Assembly: GCA_964020155.1 (NCBI GenBank) | Contig: OZ026555.1 | Location: 2,491,282 to 2,555,281, forward strand | Source: Chondrilla cf. caribensis | Lineage: Eukaryota; Porifera; Demospongiae; Chondrillida; Chondrillidae | Direction: 5' to 3' | Length of the DNA stretch: 64,000 nt | Shown here: piece after piece, positions 45,057 through 56,999 of the stretch | Numbering within the stretch: the first letter of the stretch is position 1 | Layout of the letters: each line of letters opens with the position of its first letter | Made by a program: the position numbers and the translations under genes | Notes under the pieces: generated by a model | Told to the model about the DNA's origin: nothing | Databases searched by the model: none | Seen by the model: only the letters and a program-made list of their open reading frames with translations

Positions 45057-45200
45057 TATCAGGGTATCAGGGTATTAGGGTAACGTATTTAGACTGAGGA
45101 GACTTTAGCCATTGGCTATTCTGACAGGCAGTATACAAAGCAAGTACAAAAACAAGATAAAGGAAATGCAAAATAGAAATTAATAAGGATTGAAATGTAA
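45057..45200 (-). mobile_element. Retroelement with degenerate TGATACC-like tail, copy 3
   Basis: ATCAGGGTATCAGGGTATTA on the plus strand, then TTTAGCCATTGGCTATTCTG and GTATACAAAGCAAG as in the 5.1 kb copy. Confidence 0.4.
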
Positions 45201-45699
45201 AATGTAAAATTCAGTACATAATTCAGTAATTTATAAATTTAGAAGTAATAGTAACAAGCACATGCGAATATTGAAGGGAGTTATACAGAATGGAAAAGGT
45301 CAGCACACTTGAAAATTCATTGAAGTTTTGAGTTTCTCTGATGGCAAATGGCGAATGGCATTACTGATGCAATACTTATCAAGAAGGCGAAGCAGTTTTC
45401 AGAGAGACTCAACTGCGAGGATTCTTCATTATCAGGTGGCTTGTTGAGCAGTTTCAAGTTTCTAATACTACACGTTTATGATTACACTGTTTAGTATTTG
45501 CATGTGTTGGAAGTCTTCTTACTAATCTGTTTCATTATTTTTTCCTGCTCTGATATTTAATAATATTAGTGTTTGAAATTAACACTGTACTGTGTAATTA
45601 GTATGGGATTGGACATTAGGGCAAAACAGATAATCGGTCAAATTTTTCGAAAACAAATCGTGGCCTATTAAGTGGGTGGCATTGTACATATAATATATA

Positions 45700-46545
45700 T
45701 AAGCTGATGCTCTTGCTGTTACGTCCTGCGGCCACAGTAGTGCACACTCCCCTCAGAGTCAGACTCATCCATGCAAAAGGCCAGGGATACACCACATGTG
45801 AACGCTGCCTTCACAAGGCTTCTTGAAGGTGCTACTTCTCAGGTTAAGGAACGTTTGATGACAGTTCGGAGAAAGAAAACAGGTGCTTGGCTGACAGCAC
45901 TATCAGTATCGTCACTGAGTCTCTGTTTAGAAAATGAAGCTGTTAGGATTGGAGTTGGATTGTGATTGGGTCTGCCATTGTGTTCTGTACGCAAACGCAC
46001 AATGTGTGGCAACCCAGTCGACACATATGGGTTCTTCACTACCGTAAAAAGCCGGGAGTCCATTCCCATCATGCAGCCTTGTACGATGACATCAAGCGAT
46101 GCCTAGCTGACTTTCCTTCCATCCTAGGGCCTGCCAGCCTTGTCATACTGACAGAAAATGAGTCAATGGTGTTACAATTGTGCCTTGGAAAATAGGACGA
46201 GCTTTGACATGGGATGTAACAGTTTGTTTGCACCAACACATGTATCTAGAAGCCTCAGGTGCTGCCTCAATTGCCAATCAAGCTGAATCTCCTAAGAAAC
46301 ATCTTTACCATGAACTGACCCACACCCACCAGTCCGTTCCTATTGGAGTGGAAACACTCGGAATTTTTGGAGATGGGACCATGACATTCTTGAAGGAACT
46401 CGGCCATCTTACTAAGTCTAGTTCTGCAGACTGCCAGTCCTTTCATTATTATTTTTATGCCAAAGAATCAGTATTACCATCCAAAGATTCCATGGCAAGG
46501 CTGTTTTGTCATGCTGTAATGTCTAGATGTATTGTATTTCACATA
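45700..46545 (+). pseudogene. Degraded retrotransposon ORF, copy 2
   Basis: Frames MQKARDTPHVNAAFTRLLEG, KKPGVHSHHAALYDDIKRCL and, after a frameshift near 46180, PWKIGRALTWDVTVCLHQHM with VPIGVETLGIFGDG. Same family as 43.9-44.5 kb; inactive. Confidence 0.5.
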
Positions 46546-46739
46546 TAATATTTAGTACAATAATAATAATGAATTCTTCAAAATATATTATATATTTATA
46601 TATATGATATATATTAAACTAATGCTACTATGGATCTTCCCATTTGTAAAAAAAATTCATAGCACACATGCTGTGTAATACAAATTGAACAAGTCAGGTT
46701 AATTGTCAATTGCTAATTGTTAAATTACTATCACCAGGT

Positions 46740-47290
46740 GTGTGACATGGGATTGTACATCCCCTCCGCAGCTAAGAGCTTCAGCCATTTTTCCATCTCG
46801 ATCGACTCTCGGCACTTATCCAAAAACGAATTGGGCCACTTGTTCTCACCTCTACTGCCGTTCCAGCTATCAAAAGCAATTTAACCTAATTATCGCTGCG
46901 ATTGGTGGTCTTTGGTACGAATGCTGTGGATAACCAGCACATTTTATTAGCAGAAACTGAGTGAACGCAGTCAGAAACTTTCGGCAATTTTGGCAATTAT
47001 CTTTTCTCTTTGAATTCTCTTCCCTTTCTCATCTGTGATAGTAGAATGGTCTTCTGAAGACCCCCTTTCGGTATTGATTTCCGTTTGTTCATATTCGACT
47101 CGTTCTGTAGTGACTGTGGAAGCGGAAAACATCGGTCGAATTTCTCCGTCAAAGCAGTCTAGGTTTGTTCCTTCGGGACTCATTAAAGGGAAGTGGTTAA
47201 AATCAGATTCAACGAGAAAATGAGGGACATCTCCCGGCAATTCGATGATTTCTGCCATCTCTTCATGCACCTGGCTACTAGTCTATTCCG
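46740..47290 (-). other. GC-richer block with a 99-codon frame
   Basis: The minus-strand frame 46971-47270 starts MHEEMAEIIELPGDVPHFLV and ends KGKRIQREKIIAKIAESF, acidic then basic, without introns. I do not recognise it. The block interrupts the left border of unit 4 and may be an insertion. Confidence 0.3.
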
Positions 47291-48170
47291 TAAGCGCGCC
47301 AATTCGTGTGTGAGCATTAGTTAAAACAGTTAAACCATGGCACTTATAAAATTATAATTATGATATTATATAGATTTGTATGTGCCAACACATTTTATCC
47401 ATTTCATTGTCTACAAAATAAAGCCACAATGTTATGGATAACATGGTTGGTGTGCACTGTGCATACATCATACCTGAGACACTACATACGTAGTACATAC
47501 TATACAAGAATAAGACTATTATTATTACTTTTGTTTGCACACAATTGTTGGAACAAACACACAACACTACTGTGAATAAATACTTTAACTTGCTGAACCA
47601 ATGCAAGAGTTTTGTTTGATACGACTTGTGCATGAGAGTGTAAGTATAAATTTGACTTATACCAGAAATACTGCTAATGTCCATGGCAATGGTTAATGGA
47701 TACTTTAAATCCTTGCATAATCATGGTAGTTGCAGTCTTGTATATACCCAGACAAGTGTTTACATAACACTATTCAGGATGTGTTGATTTATTGTTCGTT
47801 AGCTTCAGGTACTCGGAAGTACACAGATGATAATACGTGCACCAGCAGGTGGCAGTTACATTACTTCTGACCAGTACTGGAATATATTTGTAGGGACAGC
47901 AAACCTATCAATAATTCTCTGTTGGAGTTGTCAAACACAGGTGTAATGATATACTTCACATGCATGTCTTACTATGTCTGTTGCTTTTTATATTGCAGCA
48001 AACTATCATCAATCAATAGCTGCTAGATACAGCAAGGTTCAAAACACAAGGTAGCTTATATCAAAAGAAAGTGCTATTAGATTACAACAGCTTTCAGCAA
48101 CAACCAATCCCCAAGTGTACAATGATTGTGTTGATAATACACATGAAGCAATACACTAGTGATCACTTAC

Positions 48171-48289
48171 ATGAAATCCAATCTTCATCTTCACTGTTTT
48201 ACACTTACATTGTGACCATGCTTCACACAATTCCTTCTCATCCACTGGAGTGTTGTCCTGGTCAGGAATGATGAGATGTAATGGAATAA
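48171..48289 (-). CDS. NLR-B region, unit 4 exon d
   Basis: 119 nt, phase 1-0, encoding VIPLHLIIPDQDNTPVDEK and CKCKTVKMKIGFH with standard splice sites. Confidence 0.6.
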
Positions 48290-48579
48290 CTTCAATAAAT
48301 CATGTCATCTTGTTCAAAACTCACTGACAAACATTCCTGATAACACTGAAAGCATCTAATCTATTACCATACGGTATACTAATTCTACCAGATAAAGGTT
48401 GCATTGGAATGAGCAATGTTGACAAACAGTATGAACAACACTACATACAGTCTATGTAAACTGTAGACTATTCAATTTCAATACCACCTACACAACTCTA
48501 TTTGAAAAATAATAAAATTATAAATTATGGCTACAGCATTAATAATTATACCTATGCACTTTGTCCAGCAGGTACATAC

Positions 48580-48617
48580 TTGACAATGACCAGATCAAAT
48601 CTCAACTTAATACTGTA
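48580..48617 (-). pseudogene. Unit 4 mini-exon with 5-nt deletion
   Basis: Acceptor GTCAG| and donor |GTATGT are present, but the exon is 38 nt rather than 43, changing its exit phase and so breaking the frame into exon d. Confidence 0.55.
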
Positions 48618-49025
48618 CTGACTGAAGGTAGGTACACCAAACCCTCACATGCCCTCAAACATTCGTTGATAAGCACTTGTGAGCACTCATCAGCACCTTT
48701 TTGGAGATGTTACGCACCAATCTAACCTCTCGACAAAGGACTTTGGATCACTCCAGACATTCAACAATAATGTTAACTGTTTAGAGATACTTCAATGTCA
48801 TGTCAAAACTAAGGAAAAGGTCAGTTGTGGATAACTGCTGAAATGTCATTGTTCTTGGAAAAGGATGGCTGGATTTATCTCCAGATTTACATGTATGGTT
48901 GATAAGAATTATTGTATTACTAAGGATTTGTTCAGCATGTAGAAAACTACGAGAGCTTAATATGGTAATATAGTTTATAGTTATAGTAACATTTAATGTT
49001 GAATTACTGTACTTTGATACTACTA

Positions 49026-49733
49026 CGGTAGGAGGCAAAAGTTGGTTCCCGTTCCGTTTCGTAAAGACGAAGACGAAACGCCGTTTCGTTTCGTTTCGTT
49101 TTAGGCTTTTTTTCGTAAAACGCTATACCGTTTTCGTAGAACGCTATTCCGTTTAAACTGTGTTAATATCAAAGAATTTCAGTCACCGTCGTTAATAAAA
49201 TTGAAGTGTGACATAGATGCTATTAGTATTAAGAATTGAAGTGTGACATAGACGTCGGTATGCCGTTTTCAGCGAATACACGAAGCGCAGGATTATCTTC
49301 TTTTCCTCGTGCGGGTTCAAAGCCCCAACAATTAGCCACCGTCTTCAAGAGAAGGGGATCAAGGCTTCAAGAAGGGGGGTGCAAAAGTTTATACAACGGT
49401 TCCAAGTCAACGGTTCTATCCACAGGAAGCGTGCACCTGGCCGTCCCTCCAAGTTGACCGATGAAGTGAGCAAACTAGTAGATGACTTCATGGAGGAGGA
49501 TGATGGAGACAACGGCGCATCAGATACACCGTAAGTTCCAATTAGTTCCAATCAACACCGTACGCATTTGCCCGCCATTTTCGTGTAAACGGTATTCCGT
49601 TTCGTATAAACGGTATTCCGTTTCGTGTAAACGGTATTCCGTTTCGTCTTTTATTCATATTCGCTATCGTAGAAACGAATACGGAACGGCGTTTTTCCGA
49701 AACGGAACGGGAACCAACTTTTGCCTCCTACCG
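49026..49733. mobile_element. 708-bp Tc1/mariner-like element, transposase remnant
   Basis: Ends CGGTAGGAGGCAAAAGTTGG and its complement, TA on both sides, long inverted repeats. The plus-strand interior encodes a piece of transposase DNA-binding domain (RRGVQKFIQRFQVNGSIHRK, GRPSKLTDEVSKLVDDFM). The catalytic part is missing. It is the best-preserved relative of the MITEs at 2357 and 6778. Confidence 0.8.
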
Positions 49734-49822
49734 TATGTACCTTCAGTCAGCACTGTACCTAGGCCTTCCATGATATATATTCTATTGTGGAGGTACTCAC
49801 ATACTAGATGCACTTGTACAGA

Positions 49823-49997
49823 CAGTGGAACCTCTCTATTAAGGACAATTAGGGACCTCCATCTATGTCCATATTACGGGAGGTTACCCAATTCAGAGAT
49901 CATTTCATACACTACAATACTACACCAGGACATAGAATGGTGTCCCGAATAAAGAGGTTTTGTTAATTCAGAGGTTTATATTAGAGACTTATCACTG
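49823..49997. mobile_element. MITE, CAGTGGAACCTC family, 175 bp
   Basis: CAGTGGAACCTCTCTATTAA and an eroded right end, TTAGAGACTTATCACTG. The interior is shared with 41823-41996. Confidence 0.7.
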
Positions 49998-50261
49998 TAG
50001 TATGATAACAGGCATGATTGAAAGTTTGGGAACTTCAAGACCATAGGTAGCTATGATATATAGGTTTGGGACATAAGAAAGGTATACATATGTAATATAA
50101 TTTGAATTAAATATAACTGGATAATTTCTGCTAATAAGATTCAAATGTATATAGATATGAATATACAGGGTAGAATATAGCCAAACAGAATGATAATATC
50201 ATGGTGAGGCTGTACAATATTCAGGAGTTCCAGCTCTTTCTATACAGTACACTGAACTTAC

Positions 50262-50425
50262 AGCAGTCAACACCATGGTAACATTCAGTTCCTTTAAATC
50301 CTCAGCACCTCCCACTCCACCGAAGAATGCTGCCCACTCTGCTGGAGAGAGATGCAATCTTAATTGACTTGTGAGACATGGAACCAGTAACAGCTTCAGT
50401 GAAGATATCCATGATTCAGCATACT
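50262..50425 (-). CDS. NLR-B region, unit 4 exon b
   Basis: 164 nt, phase 1-0 (TTGTCGCAG| to |GTAAGTTCAG), with EYAESWISSLKLLLVP and EWAAFFGGVGGAEDLKEL. Confidence 0.65.
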
Positions 50426-50564
50426 CTGCGACAAAAATTGACAAAATAACAAAAAGCAATGAATACAGAATACCGGTACAATCAGCAATTTCATTGTGGA
50501 GAATGTGGTTAATTATTATTCCTAGAATGAAAGCATTTGATAGTCATGTCTGATGGCCAGTGAT

Positions 50565-51240
50565 GAACAAACAGATCGAGGAGCTAGCTCGGTCGTGGGT
50601 TAAGTGTGTTTTGTTTAAGAACATTCCAGCTGTAGCCCCACTGCACCTGTGGGTATGACCAGATATATTGTGTCAAAGTGTACATCTAGATTTTATAGGG
50701 CCATTTCAGAATAGGAAGTTTCCGATTTTGGTAGAGATTTGTTCAAGTTGGCTGGAGGTGGTAGAAATGTGGAGTATTATTGCAAGAAGACTGCTATAAG
50801 AAGTGTTATAAGTCTATTTCCAACAGGCATTAGAATTTGAGAAAGCTGCTGAGATAAGCTCCACAAAAGTGGAAGACAAGCTAAGATGGTCTGAATAGGC
50901 AGCCACATAATTGGAATATGACAATCTCTACATCAACAGCAGCAGACAGTGTACTGGATATATTGCAATTCCAGTGCCTGACGTTGGGATAAGTGTTAAC
51001 CCAATTTAGAGGCTGCTATTGAAATTCAGAGGACCAAAGTCTCCATAATATTATTATTCATTAACACTACAGATCCTAGACAACTGATGCTATTGATATG
51101 GCTTATGAACACTGCTCCCCATTCAAAACATATGCATGGAAATTGGAGGAGAGAATTGGTCTGGATATTCAAGACTATACATCGTCAAGAGAAATGGTTG
51201 AAAACTTTTGATGAAATGTTTCCACTGCAGATCAGACAAG
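50565..51240 (+). pseudogene. Gypsy integrase fragment
   Basis: Plus-strand sequence near 50640-50770 reads, with one frameshift, APLHLW then VHLDFIGPFQNRKFPILVE and SWLEVVEM, the start of a retroviral-type integrase core. The rest is unrecognisable. It is unrelated in detail to the intact element at 16-22 kb. Confidence 0.55.
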
Positions 51241-51480
51241 CTGAAGAAAAAAAAAAGTTGTTGAAGTTTTCAATAATAATTTCAAATTATAGCTGGGTCG
51301 CAATTATGTCTGCATCTTGGTTCGAAAGTGGAAATTTTTTGTGAGAATGACCAAACTGATCATTTAACCCCTAGTGCATATACGCAGGTTGACTATGTCT
51401 GCATGGCCAATGTCCATTGAAGTCAGTAGCAAAAGAGCCATCACACAAATCAACTTACAGTTTGGAGTGTGTTCACTTAC

Positions 51481-51592
51481 CAGAGGAACAGTTATGCCAG
51501 CAGTCAATCACCAAGTGCTGTACATTGTGGCATAATGATATTCCCTTTAGCAGTGTCCTCACAAAAGTTTTACATAACTCAGTCCACCATCC
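51481..51592 (-). CDS. NLR-B region, unit 4 exon a
   Basis: 112 nt, phase 0-1, encoding GWWTELCKTFVRTLLKG, ISLCHNVQHLVIDC and HNCSS. Confidence 0.65.
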
Positions 51593-52149
51593 CTACAAGT
51601 GACCAAATGTAATATGTACAGTAAATAAACACAATGTCCACACAATGGAACACATGAGACAACAAGGATTCACAGTCTACTGATGTGAGTTAGAGCAAAG
51701 AACAGAATATGAAGGTGATCAATACAATTAGTCCAAGATCCTGACAAATGAGAAGTGATCCAAGAGGTGAGTACAGTACAGGTTGAACATAGCTTACTGT
51801 ATAATAATAAAATACTTAAAATTAACATATGCACAAAACTGCAATTGACACAGAATCTGTGCACATACTGAATAGGGAGCCAGTATATGCTGAAATCTTG
51901 AAGAAAACAAAACAAAAAACATGGGTCATCACTTCCTTTCAAATATAATTACATACATTAAGTGGTGGAGGTGTGAAAAATGGCAGTAAGTAGGTCGATC
52001 ACCGAGAATTATCTGGCAACTAAAAAGAATGTCAAAAACACTGACTGGACTTTTATCAATTCACATCTTGAAGCCAAACCTTCTATTATATCATATGCAT
52101 TAACAACCAAAACCCTCAACACATCAGAATCAGCTGCAGCTTTTTTACC

Positions 52150-54545
52150 ACCATCCCGCAAGCCCTTATTGATAGGTGAGTAATAAAAAAAGAACCAACA
52201 ATGCCAGCAGTAGTCATAGACCCAGAACTGAACAAGTCATCAACAACCTAAACAGCCTGAAGAAGAAAGCCTGTAAAAACTTCAGGAACAACCCTGGAAA
52301 GTTCCTCAACATTATGAGACTCCACAACAAAGCATAGAATGAAAATCAACTCCTAAATTTGCCATCAAACAAGAGCATGCGTCTGGAAAAATTGCTGGAA
52401 GCTTTCCAAATTGGTATTGGAGGACAGCAAAAATGAGCCTTTCTTTTAGCACAGAAGCTGCACCAATTCTCCAGCACCCCTTTATACATCTATCAAGGCA
52501 TCCCAGCAAGGGTTCAGGAGGTTATGCCACTTACCACTCAAGCAGACTTCAACACCTTGGCAATCTCCCCTAAGCTCATCAGAAGGACCCTCAAAATGTG
52601 GAACAAAAACTCATCCCCAGGTGATGACTGCCTACCATATCATATGCACCTAAGGAACTTACCAGTGTGCCACACCTTTCTAGTTCACCTGTTGTTCACC
52701 TATTCTAACGGAATCTCAGTGATCCCCAGATATCCAGTGCAAAGGCAGGCTAATTCTCGTTAGCAAAGGTGAGAATCCACAGGAACTAGCATCCTTTCAT
52801 TTAATTGCCTGACATCCACTACAGGGAAGCTATTTCACAAAATCCTCTCCTCATGCCTGGAAAACATTGTTCAGCCAAAGACCTCATTGGTCCATCCAAG
52901 CAGAAAGGATTCCTCCACCAGGTTGCAGAAGAAAGTAGTAAGTACACATATCCACAATTAACAGCATCCTAGATCAAGCAAAGGAAATGAAATTCCTTCT
53001 CAACATCACATTCTTAGACCTGAAGAATGCTTTTGGTTTAATCCACCATGACATCGGTATACTAAGTTTGCAAATGTTCCTTACGAGATTACCAACTAGA
53101 TGAAGGATTGCTACCTACAACTACTGTAACAGGAATGTGTGTACACCAAGAAATGGGACACCCCCTCCTCACAAATTTGTCAGGGAGTATTCCAAGATGA
53201 CACCAAGTCACCAATATCTTCTTGCTAGCAACAAGCCCTATCCTTCACCTAGTAACCAACTAGACCTACCAGAACTGTCTCTGTTAGTTACCCTGAACCA
53301 CTCAACACATCCTAACATATTGGATATGAATTCTATACTGAATGACCCTGGCTATCTCCAGAGACATGGCATCAGCCAAGAAACCAAACATATCGGAAGG
53401 ACCTGGTGACTGAAGGGAAACGGAAGTGGAATAAGAAATTGCAGAGCCTCTAATTGCAGAACAAATTCTCTGAAGTGATAAAATTAGAAGAGGCCACTAA
53501 GGTCTGGACCCATATCATGGATGACCTACCAAGAAGCCACTATCCTTATCTCCTTAAGCCAGTTCTGACACCTTGCCCACTTGAATAAATGTACACCGAT
53601 GACAGCTGCGAGTACAGTGGGACCCTTATAATCCAACCCCTTGAAAAAACGGACTTTCGTTATTCCGTAAAACAGATGGGAAAATATGAACCATTGTATA
53701 CAAATCAGTAGTAAATTATACACAATAAGATGGACAAATTTCTGAGGCTGTAAGAATTTCTCTAGTTTGTCCACCAATACCTTTGGTCCTGACAATCTAT
53801 ACGTGCAGGGGATTTTGGGGTGAAAATGTGATCGTTAGGAAGTATTCGTTACGAAGACGATTTGAATTGTACCAAATTAGCACGTCTGTAAGAAATTTGA
53901 GGTTCAGTTCGACGATGAAGTGTCTAGAACTCATACAATTAGACAAATTTCATATTGTTCCTTATACACAATGCACAATATGGCCACCGAATTACGCCCC
54001 CACATCCATAGTTCATTATGTCCATTAATTTCAATCCTAAGTACATAACCCCTGAAATAGGGACACCCCTATAATCAGGACACAAAAAGACTGAACTAAG
54101 GTGTCCTGATTACAGGGGTCCCACTGTATTCTCAGCATGTCCTCTCTGCACACAACAATTATGTATCACTGGCCTCATCCTGTCCAGTACAGCACTAGTA
54201 GATGGAAAGTACACCTGGAGGCATGATTCAGTCCTGCTGAACATCCATCACAGCCTCCTAAACCACTTGCATGGGTAAAACCCACAGGATCTACCCAGGC
54301 CTCAGAGCCTCAGATACTCTAAAATGTATCATTCCTTTTGAAATCATAATGACCACCTCAAGGCCAAATATAGTCATCATCGAAGAGAGAGAACTACATA
54401 TGCTAAAACTGACAGTACGTGATAATACATGGGATGCTCTAACAAACAGAATTATCTCCACCTGCCCTCCCTTGCAAAAAGAGGCTGGGAAGCAAAATAT
54501 TCTACCTACCATTCTACCAGGAGCTTGGCTGACTATCTCTTCTTA
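52150..54545 (+). pseudogene. Decayed LINE (reverse transcriptase) remains
   Basis: Collinear broken frames: SPKLIRRTLKMWNKNSSPGD, LTSTTGKLFHKILSSCLE and LNITFLDLKNAFGLIHHDI (RT motif A type), then after 54.14 kb TGLILSSTALVDGKYTWRHD and IVIIEERELHMLKLTVRDN, a typical LINE C-terminal region. Stops and frameshifts are numerous. A TA-flanked DNA element splits it at 53615-54126. Confidence 0.65.
53615..54126. mobile_element. 512-bp MITE inserted in the LINE remains
   Basis: CAGTGGGACCC...GGGTCCCACTG ends, TA on both sides, with subterminal inverted copies of TGTCCTGATTA. No transposase. Confidence 0.75.
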
Positions 54546-55407
54546 ACATAATCATGCAACAATTAAGTTTAATATGAAAAATATAATAATAAATAATTGG
54601 TCAAGATAAGCCAAGTATAATATATTATACATATTATGTATATATATAATAAATATATGTACTCAAATCATGCACCACCCTTGTGACCCACACACATTAT
54701 ATCACATTTCATTGTTTACAAAATAAAGCCACAATGTTATGGATAACATGGTTGGTGTGCACTGTGCACATGTCATACCTGAGACACTACATACGTACTA
54801 TACAAGAATAAGATCTAGACTATTAGTATTAATTTTGTTTGCACACAATTATTGTTGGAACAAACACATAACACTAAACACTTTCATTTGTTGAAGTTAT
54901 GCAAGAGTCTTGCTTGATAAGGCTTGATGTGAGTGTAAGTTAAAATTTGACTTATACCACACATACATACTTCTAAATTCCATGGCATGGTTAATTGACA
55001 CTTTAAATGCTTGCATATGTAATTTATGGTAGTTGCAGTCTCGTATATATCCAGACAATTGTATGCATTTTGTCAATTTCATCAATTGTAGCTATGTACA
55101 CTATTCAGGATGTGTCGATTTCTTGTTAGTTAGCTTCAGGTACTCTGAAGTACACAGATGGTAATATGTGCACCAGTAGGTGGCAGTTACATTACTTCTG
55201 GCCAGTACTGGAATATATTCGTGGGGACACCAAGCCAATCAATAATTCTCTGTTGGGGGTATCAAATAATGATATACTTCACATGCAGCTCAGTTAGTTT
55301 TTAGTAGTACAACCAATGCCCAGCTCTACAACAATTATGTCACAAAACATAAACAGTAACATCCAATATAATACACATGAAGTAATAATACACTAGTGAT
55401 CACTTAC

Positions 55408-55526
55408 AAGAGATCCAATCTTCATCTTCACTGTTTTACACTTGCATTGTGACCATGCTTCACACAATTCCTTCTCATCCACTGGAGTCTTGTCCTGGTC
55501 AGGAATGATAAGATGTAATGGAACAA
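55408..55526 (-). CDS. NLR-B cassette (unit 5) exon d
   Basis: 119 nt, phase 1-0, encoding VVPLHLIIPDQDKTPVDEK and CKCKTVKMKIGSL. Confidence 0.7.
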
Positions 55527-55743
55527 CTTCAATAAATCATGTTATTTTGTTCAAAACTCACTGACAAACATTGCTCATAACACTACACACAGTCTATGTA
55601 AACTGTAAACTATTCAATATTAATAGATCCTCTAGGTGATGTAGATGTGGACTACTCCATTTGACAAGATACATTATAAATTATTGTAACTAAAGTATAA
55701 GTAAGTATACATAATATATGCACTTTGTTGGGCAGGTACATAC

Positions 55744-55786
55744 TTGACAACATGAAGACCATATTAAATCTGAAGTGAATACTGTA
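55744..55786 (-). CDS. NLR-B cassette (unit 5) exon c, 43-nt mini-exon
   Basis: Acceptor TTCAGTCAG|, donor |GTATGTACC, phase 0-1, encoding YSIHFRFNMVFMLS. It is needed to bridge exon b (phase 0 out) and exon d (phase 1 in). The reference copy against which decay in units 1, 2 and 4 is judged. Confidence 0.6.
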
Positions 55787-55915
55787 CTGACTGAAGGTAA
55801 GTACACCAAACCCTAACATACCCCTCACCATGTGTTGATAAGTACTCATTCAATCAGCACCTTTACGGAGGTGCTATAAACTTATCTAACCTCTCGACAA
55901 ATGTACATATACATA

Positions 55916-56518
55916 TGGCAGGTCCAAAATAAAGTTTACGTCATGAACGGTATCAATCAGCACTAATACAAAAACTTTATGTATGTGTGTACGTTGGCGT
56001 CATGTATCATTCAAGTCTGAATCTACTCCAAAGAGCTAGAAGTGCAATCAGGCAACCATGGTCTATAGCACTAGTGATTAATGTTACAAGCAGAGTATTT
56101 CAGTTCACTACTTTTATGGCATCAAATCCCATACTATCCATGTTCATTGAGACAGTAAGGGATTCATACAACAGGGATGGACTGGATATATATAAATTTA
56201 TCAAGAGTTCACTGGATCAATTGATTAATGCCATTTTCTCAATTCCAGAAGATACATGCGCACTGTTTTGAAGAATCCATATGCGGTAGTTTAATTTGTT
56301 ACTGAATCAATGAGATCTTCATATAATCTAGTATCCAGCTAAATCATTCTGTACGAGCTCTGATAGAATACATTCAAATCAACACATTTTGTTCTTTTGG
56401 TCTTGTCATATGTTTTCTTTAGTTCTGTTCTATACTGTTACTGTTTTTCTCTCGTAGGCAAAAATACAAAGATGTGTTCAAACAGAATGAAACATAAACT
56501 GTTTTTGACACTTACCAT
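55916..56518. mobile_element. 603-bp MITE, full-length copy
   Basis: Left TGGCAGGTCCAAAATAAAGT and the complementary right end AAAAACAGTTT-type, TA on both sides. Unit 1 shows the empty site (ACATATATAGCACC). A 94-codon plus-strand frame inside (55987-56271) resembles nothing I know. Confidence 0.65.
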
Positions 56519-56999
56519 ACATAGCACTTCAAATATATCCAAACATTCAAAAATAATAGTTTAGAGATACCTCAATGCCATGACAATACTAAAGGGTAAG
56601 GCAGTTGTGGATAACTGCTGAAATGCCATTGTTCTTGGAAATGCTGAATTTACTTCTAGATCTCCATGTATGGTTGACAAGATTACTTGTGTTTATAAGT
56701 ACTTTGCCATTTGGAAAATGTTAATACTTTCTTAACTTTATATGGTAAGTCACACGTTTAAATGTGACAATTCATCAACTACTTGCATGCACATAGTACA
56801 GAATCAGATCATAAGAACCCGCTGTCCACAAAATTGATACTATTACCTTCAGTCAGCATTATACTTTCAATGATGTATAATTGTGGAGTAGTTATGATAC
56901 GTAGGTTTTGGGTTGTAAAATAGGAATAGTAAATTAATGTAGGTTAACTGGTAGGTTGACCGTAGCTAATGGGGTCACTCGTAACCAGACTGCTCTGGT

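Larger units (their letters stand above)
47350..51950. repeat. Segmental repeat unit 4
   Basis: Parallels units 1 and 3 but carries its own insertions: a Tc1/mariner-like element (49026-49733), a CAGTGGAACC MITE (49823-49997) and a gypsy fragment (about 50565-51240). Confidence 0.7.
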
